This document shows positions 43,982 to 47,217 of a stretch of DNA of 47,217 bases, piece by piece. Within the stretch, counting starts at the first letter, position 1, and each line of letters begins with the position of its first letter. The translations under genes were made by a program, and so were the position numbers. Location: positions 1 through 47,217 of the forward strand of contig CAJQJX010000030.1 of the NCBI GenBank assembly GCA_905478795.1, read 5' to 3'. The DNA is from an uncultured Flavobacteriales bacterium (GTDB lineage Bacteria; Bacteroidota; Bacteroidia; Flavobacteriales_D; Sanyastnellaceae). The notes below the pieces were generated by a model. That model was given only the letters and a program-made list of their open reading frames with translations. It searched no databases and was not told the origin of the DNA.

Positions 43982-44137
43982 ATGTCCGGAATGGACTTGA
44001 CAACAGGGCGTCACACTTTTTTTCTCACCGTAGGTCTAGAGGGTTACCCGCCCGGCGACTATACCCTGTAACTCGAAGGCGAGCGCTTTGGCCAGACGAT
44101 ATTTTCGCGCGACCTGCATGTGCAGGACCACGGTTAA
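43982..44137 (+). pseudogene. Relic of a type A T9SS C-terminal domain with an in-frame stop
   Basis: The 298-bp gap between the helicase and esterase genes has no intact gene. One plus-strand frame reads TFFLTVGLEGYPPGDYTL, then TAA (44069-44071), then LEGERFGQTIFSRDLHVQ, and TAA at 44135-44137. With the first stop read as CAA (Gln), the two halves join into a pattern like the end of type A T9SS tails (LPxGxYxLxL...FSRKLxVQ). I infer the remains of a lost secreted-protein gene. The 5' part cannot be recognised in the bases before 43982. Similarity is by eye only. Confidence 0.45.
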
Positions 44138-44143
44138 AGCGGG

Positions 44144-45667
44144 TCAGTGCACCTGAAGTTTCAGTTGCTGGAAGGCGCCGCTAGGCTGATGTGCAGACAT
44201 GAGAAGAAGAGGTGCACAGCCATTGAAGGGGACCGATTGTCCGGCCATCATGGGCCGATCGAACACCGTTCGGCCTGACATGTCACAAACCCTCACGCGG
44301 CAGGACTCCAAGGCCGTGAATTGTGCGCCGTCCCAACGCACGAGTTCGGTTTGCAGGCGGTCGAATTCCTCTACGGCAATGGCAGAACCACAGAATTGGC
44401 TCCAGAAGCTCCACATCTCCGCGGCGCTGATGATGTCGAAGTTGCCCCAGGAGCCGAACCAATCGTGGCCACCGCCGTTGACCCGGTACACCCGGGCCTC
44501 ATAACCGTAGTCGCCCCCCGAATGTGTGATCAGATCAACGGTGCTTCCGTCGGTTGGGTCCAGGTTGGGTAGGGCGATTTCCGTCACTTCTGTGCAGTTG
44601 TTCCAATCCGCCCATGCGCTCACAATCTCTTCGACACCGGGACTTCCTCCCCAATCGGGTTCGGAAGAATTGCCCAAGTATGGCACAGTGTTGTCGTTGG
44701 TGCCGTGGATGTGGACCACGGGGACCGGCTGGGAGGGGGCGCAGGTGGTCCAATCGTTGCCTCCCATTAAGCCACCGACAGATCCGATGCCGCGAAAGGT
44801 TTCCGCATTTGCACAGGCCAGGGAGTAGCTCATGAAGCCCCCGTTTGAATAGCCGCAGCTGTAGGTGCACTCCGGGTCGTGGCCGTGCGTCTCTTGAAGG
44901 TGCACGGCGAGCTGGCTCAGGAAGGCGTGGTCGTTGACGTTGGTGAAGTTAAAATTGGCGTTCCAGTGGTTGGTTCCGCTGCCATCCTGCGCCCCTTGTG
45001 GGAACACCACGGCAAAGCCTTCCTGATTCGCCACCTCAAGAAAGCCACTGAAGGTGTACATCCCGAGCGCATCGCCTGAATATCCGTGCAGTACAAACAC
45101 CAGTGGGGCTCCCAGTTCCATCCCTTCCGGCGCGTAGTAGATGTACTCGCGCAACAGGCTGGAGCCTTCATCGTTAACAGCAAAAGTTTCTACATAGGTG
45201 CAAGACCCATCATCCACCGTGGCGCCTTGAAGGAAGTTGAGCGCCTCGGGGTCTGTACATCCCGGAAGCAGGAAGACACAGTCCTCTGTTCCCAGCGAGA
45301 AGGATTGGAAGCCGTAGAATCCATCGGACAGAGAGAATTCAGACCCAAATCCGTCCAATGCTGCCGTAGCGTCCAAGGCTTCTGCCAGCAACGATCCGCC
45401 ATTCCATCCATCGCCCCAAGAGTCCGTGGCGAGGAGGATGTAGCAACCGTCTTCAAGGCAGAGGGTATCTGCGGTCAAGGTGCCGTCCGTCAGCCCCTGA
45501 AATTCGCCAACGAGCGCTGTATCACCCTCTCCGATGAGGTACAGTTCCCATCCCATTTCCTGGCTCCAGAGACCAGTATTGGAGGTGAAGACAACTTCAG
45601 TGTCTGCGCATTGTGCCGTGGCAGAAAGCGAGCAAGTCAGACTTAAAAGAAACAGGATGTGGCGCAT
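44144..45667 (-). CDS. Secreted esterase of the PHB-depolymerase/LpqC family with degenerate T9SS-like tail
   Basis: The 507-residue protein has a signal peptide (HILFLLSLTCSLSATAQ), then an N-terminal beta domain with CYILLATDSWGDGWNGG, a pattern also seen in the two M43 proteins (GCYTL...DSYGDG). One GCTDPEALNF...DDGSC repeat follows, then an alpha/beta-hydrolase of the PHB depolymerase (Esterase PHB/LpqC) type: VFVLHGYSGD oxyanion segment, nucleophile Ser in CGYSNGGF, acid in HIHGTNDNTVPY and His in GGGHDWFGS. It probably cleaves polyester or acetyl/feruloyl esters. The C-terminal RVRVCDMSGRTVFDR...QLKLQVH resembles a type A sorting tail lacking the YPNP start. An ATG two codons earlier (45673) is equally possible. 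The gene is divergent from the Omp85-type gene, with 61 bp between. Confidence 0.88.
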   Translation of the reverse strand: MRHILFLLSLTCSLSATAQCADTEVVFTSNTGLWSQEMGWELYLIGEGDTALVGEFQGLTDGTLTADTLCLEDGCYILLATDSWGDGWNGGSLLAEALDATAALDGFGSEFSLSDGFYGFQSFSLGTEDCVFLLPGCTDPEALNFLQGATVDDGSCTYVETFAVNDEGSSLLREYIYYAPEGMELGAPLVFVLHGYSGDALGMYTFSGFLEVANQEGFAVVFPQGAQDGSGTNHWNANFNFTNVNDHAFLSQLAVHLQETHGHDPECTYSCGYSNGGFMSYSLACANAETFRGIGSVGGLMGGNDWTTCAPSQPVPVVHIHGTNDNTVPYLGNSSEPDWGGSPGVEEIVSAWADWNNCTEVTEIALPNLDPTDGSTVDLITHSGGDYGYEARVYRVNGGGHDWFGSWGNFDIISAAEMWSFWSQFCGSAIAVEEFDRLQTELVRWDGAQFTALESCRVRVCDMSGRTVFDRPMMAGQSVPFNGCAPLLLMSAHQPSGAFQQLKLQVH

Positions 45668-45728
45668 GGTCATGCTCCGAAAATAACAACATGAAATTTC
45701 ATGGGGCCGGTGGACTATTTTTAACCCG

Positions 45729-46871
45729 ATGACATCCTTCCGCCCAACCGCGCTCGCAGTCGTGTTGATCCTGTTTGGCACGCTGTGCGCAACCGCGCAG
45801 GAAGAGCGCGGTTCGGGCAATTTCGTCCGGCGTTATCTCAACAACATACTGGGGGAAGGCCAGGATCCTGCGGCGCCCAAATTCATCCACTATCCCGTTG
45901 TGGCGTATGCCCCAGAAACGAGTTGGGAGATTGGGGTGTCCAGCCTGCTGGTCTACAGCGCCAACCGCGACCTCAATAACCGTTTGAGTGAGCTCAAGGC
46001 TTTCACTTTTTACACGCTGGAGAACCAATATGGCCTGTGGCTGGATCACACGGTTTACACCGACCGCAACGAATGGTTCATCTACGGAAGGGCGCGGTAC
46101 CAAAGCTTTCCACTGTACTACTACGGCATTGGTAGGGATGCTCCGGAGGAGGTGCAAAGCGTGATCGACGGGGAGTACATCCTGTTGCGCGAGCGGCTGC
46201 TCCGCCAGACATGGCCATCGCTGTATGTGGGATTGGAATTGGATTACCAGGCCCTGAACCGCATCGACTATGTGGACTCCGCTCCGGGCTTCAACCGACC
46301 GGCCATCGGTGGCGACGGATCGCGCAACCTCGGTATTGGTCTGGGCGTGCTCTACGACGACATCCACAACGCAATGAACCCGCGCGAGGGCCTCTACAGC
46401 GAGTGGGCTTTCCTGCGCTATGGGGCGGGCAGCGACTTCGACTTCACCTCCTATATCGTCGACAACCGCATTTACCGCCCTTTGCGCGAGAATACAGTCT
46501 TCGCCGCCCAGCTCTACGGCCAGTTCACCGCGGGCGATGCCCCGTTTAATATGCTGTCGCTGATGGGAGGAGAGAGCCTCATGCGCGGCTACTACCTGGG
46601 ACGCTATCGCGACCGCAACATCCTCGCCGGCCAGATCGAGTACCGCATCCTGCCGTTCTCCTTCTCGAAGCGCATCGGCGCCAGCGCCTTCTTGGCCGCC
46701 GGGCAGGTCTACGGCGACGATAACCCCTTCTCTTGGCAAGAGTTTTTGCCCACGGGCGGGGCCGGCTTGCGCTTTCTCCTTTTCCCAGAAAAGGACATCT
46801 ACACGCGCCTCGATGTCGCCTACACCCGCGAGGGTAGCGGCATATACTTCTTCATCGGCGAAGCCTTCTGA
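45729..46871 (+). CDS. Omp85/BamA-TamA-family outer-membrane protein without POTRA domains
   Basis: A 380-residue outer-membrane barrel. The signal peptide (ALAVVLILFGTLCATAQ) is followed by amphipathic strands. The Omp85 surface-antigen features are DIHNAMNPREGLYSEWAF near residue 215 and the loop-6-like GGESLMRGYYLGRYRDRN, followed by the last strands and a terminal aromatic (FFIGEAF). POTRA domains are absent, so it is not BamA itself; short POTRA-less members are frequent in Bacteroidota and may be patatin-less relatives or act in lipoprotein or lipid export. A TATTTTTA box (45716-45723) ends five bases before the ATG. The start is well supported by the signal peptide. Confidence 0.85.
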   Translation: MTSFRPTALAVVLILFGTLCATAQEERGSGNFVRRYLNNILGEGQDPAAPKFIHYPVVAYAPETSWEIGVSSLLVYSANRDLNNRLSELKAFTFYTLENQYGLWLDHTVYTDRNEWFIYGRARYQSFPLYYYGIGRDAPEEVQSVIDGEYILLRERLLRQTWPSLYVGLELDYQALNRIDYVDSAPGFNRPAIGGDGSRNLGIGLGVLYDDIHNAMNPREGLYSEWAFLRYGAGSDFDFTSYIVDNRIYRPLRENTVFAAQLYGQFTAGDAPFNMLSLMGGESLMRGYYLGRYRDRNILAGQIEYRILPFSFSKRIGASAFLAAGQVYGDDNPFSWQEFLPTGGAGLRFLLFPEKDIYTRLDVAYTREGSGIYFFIGEAF

Positions 46872-46962
46872 GGCGGGGCCGCTCCGTTTTTGGCGTCTTT
46901 GTTGGCTCTAGATGGTGGGGGTATGCGAACATGGGCGTAGTTTTGCGCCATATTTAGAACAC

Positions 46963-47154
46963 ATGCCCCAAGGAACGGTTAAGTTTTTCAACGACGACAA
47001 AGGCTTCGGCTTTATCACTCCCGATGAGGGAAGCAAGGACGTCTTCGTCCACATCAACTCGTGCAACGGCGATATCGCCGAGAACGACGTGGTCACCTAC
47101 GAAGTAGAGGAGACTCCAAAAGGCCTTAGTGCCGTCAAGGTATCGGTCGTCTGA
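46963..47154 (+). CDS. Cold-shock domain protein (CspA family)
   Basis: This 63-residue protein is one OB-fold cold-shock domain. RNP1 is KGFGFITP and RNP2 is DVFVHINS; the N-terminus MPQGTVKFFNDD is typical. It binds single-stranded RNA/DNA and acts as an RNA chaperone in the cytosol. The internal ATG at 46963 is used because upstream in-frame codons have no family counterpart. A TATTTAGA box (46951-46958) is close to the start, and an intrinsic terminator follows the stop by about 20 bp, so it is probably a single-gene transcript. Confidence 0.95.
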   Translation: MPQGTVKFFNDDKGFGFITPDEGSKDVFVHINSCNGDIAENDVVTYEVEETPKGLSAVKVSVV

Positions 47155-47175
47155 TCGTCTCCTTGCAACGCAACG

Positions 47176-47203
47176 AAAAAGGCCGGGTTTTCCCGGCCTT
47201 TTT
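47176..47203 (+). terminator. Intrinsic terminator after the cold-shock gene
   Basis: AAAAAGGCCGGG, TTTT loop, CCCGGCCTTTTT forms a GC-rich stem of 7 bp extended by A-T pairs and ends in a T-run. The A-run on the left means it can also work for a gene entering from the right. Confidence 0.9.
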
Positions 47204-47217
47204 CATTTTCACTATTT

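Noticed and set aside
44144-46739. Frame of 346 codons antisense to the Omp85 gene (45699-46739), and upstream extension of the esterase frame to 45820
   Set aside because: Both overlap the well-supported Omp85 gene; the esterase signal peptide begins at 45667/45673.

Overview
This window is a chromosomal segment of a member of the phylum Bacteroidota. It most resembles a fairly GC-rich, aquatic Flavobacteriales-type lineage; I cannot name a genus. The lineage call rests on three kinds of evidence. One protein ends in a gliding-motility-associated (type B) type IX secretion (T9SS) C-terminus and another in a clear type A C-terminus. Several promoters look like TAnnTTTG boxes. Many very large secreted proteins are built from GCTD...DDGSC repeats with dockerin-like tails. 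No rRNA, tRNA, CRISPR array, phage or transposase gene was seen.

The left part (1-11230) is mostly housekeeping. It holds the end of a secreted protein, a polyprenyl-phosphate sugar transferase, an OmpA-family protein, a fumarylacetoacetate-hydrolase-family enzyme, and ClpB convergent with the latter. Next come shikimate kinase, a phosphoribosyltransferase and an RlmD-type 23S rRNA methyltransferase, the last two in one overlapping operon. A secreted endonuclease/exonuclease/phosphatase-family enzyme follows, translationally coupled to a SLC13-type anion transporter.

The middle (11291-42043) is an island of exported proteins. It carries a di-haem cytochrome c peroxidase lipoprotein, a secreted endonuclease I, an M14 carboxypeptidase and an FG-GAP/UnbV protein. 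Two adjacent minus-strand giants follow: LVIVD-propeller + endonuclease I, and M43 metalloprotease + Cys-rich repeats. After these come a type B T9SS protein, a membrane lipoprotein, a third giant (M43 + LVIVD propeller), a DUF1028 protein, a small lipoprotein and a purple-acid-phosphatase-like protein. The giants share the same few modules in different combinations. Five proteins end in one or two dockerin-like EF-hand loops instead of the usual T9SS tail. The enzyme set (nucleases, phosphoesterases, peptidases, esterase) fits breakdown of extracellular polymers and recovery of nutrients; this is inference.

The right part (42175-47217) holds a DEAD-box RNA helicase with a Lys/Gly/aromatic repeat tail and a decayed T9SS tail with an internal stop. 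It then has a secreted PHB-depolymerase-like esterase, a divergent Omp85-type outer-membrane barrel, and a cold-shock protein followed by a good intrinsic terminator.

The points most worth a second look are the module shuffling between neighbouring giant genes, the dockerin-like tail as a possible alternative export or anchoring signal, a nearly perfect 558-bp in-frame tandem duplication, an inverted-repeat operator candidate in the 29421-29729 gap, an inverted repeat between clpB and aroK, the loss of the Fe-S cysteines in the RlmD homologue, and the T9SS-tail relic.
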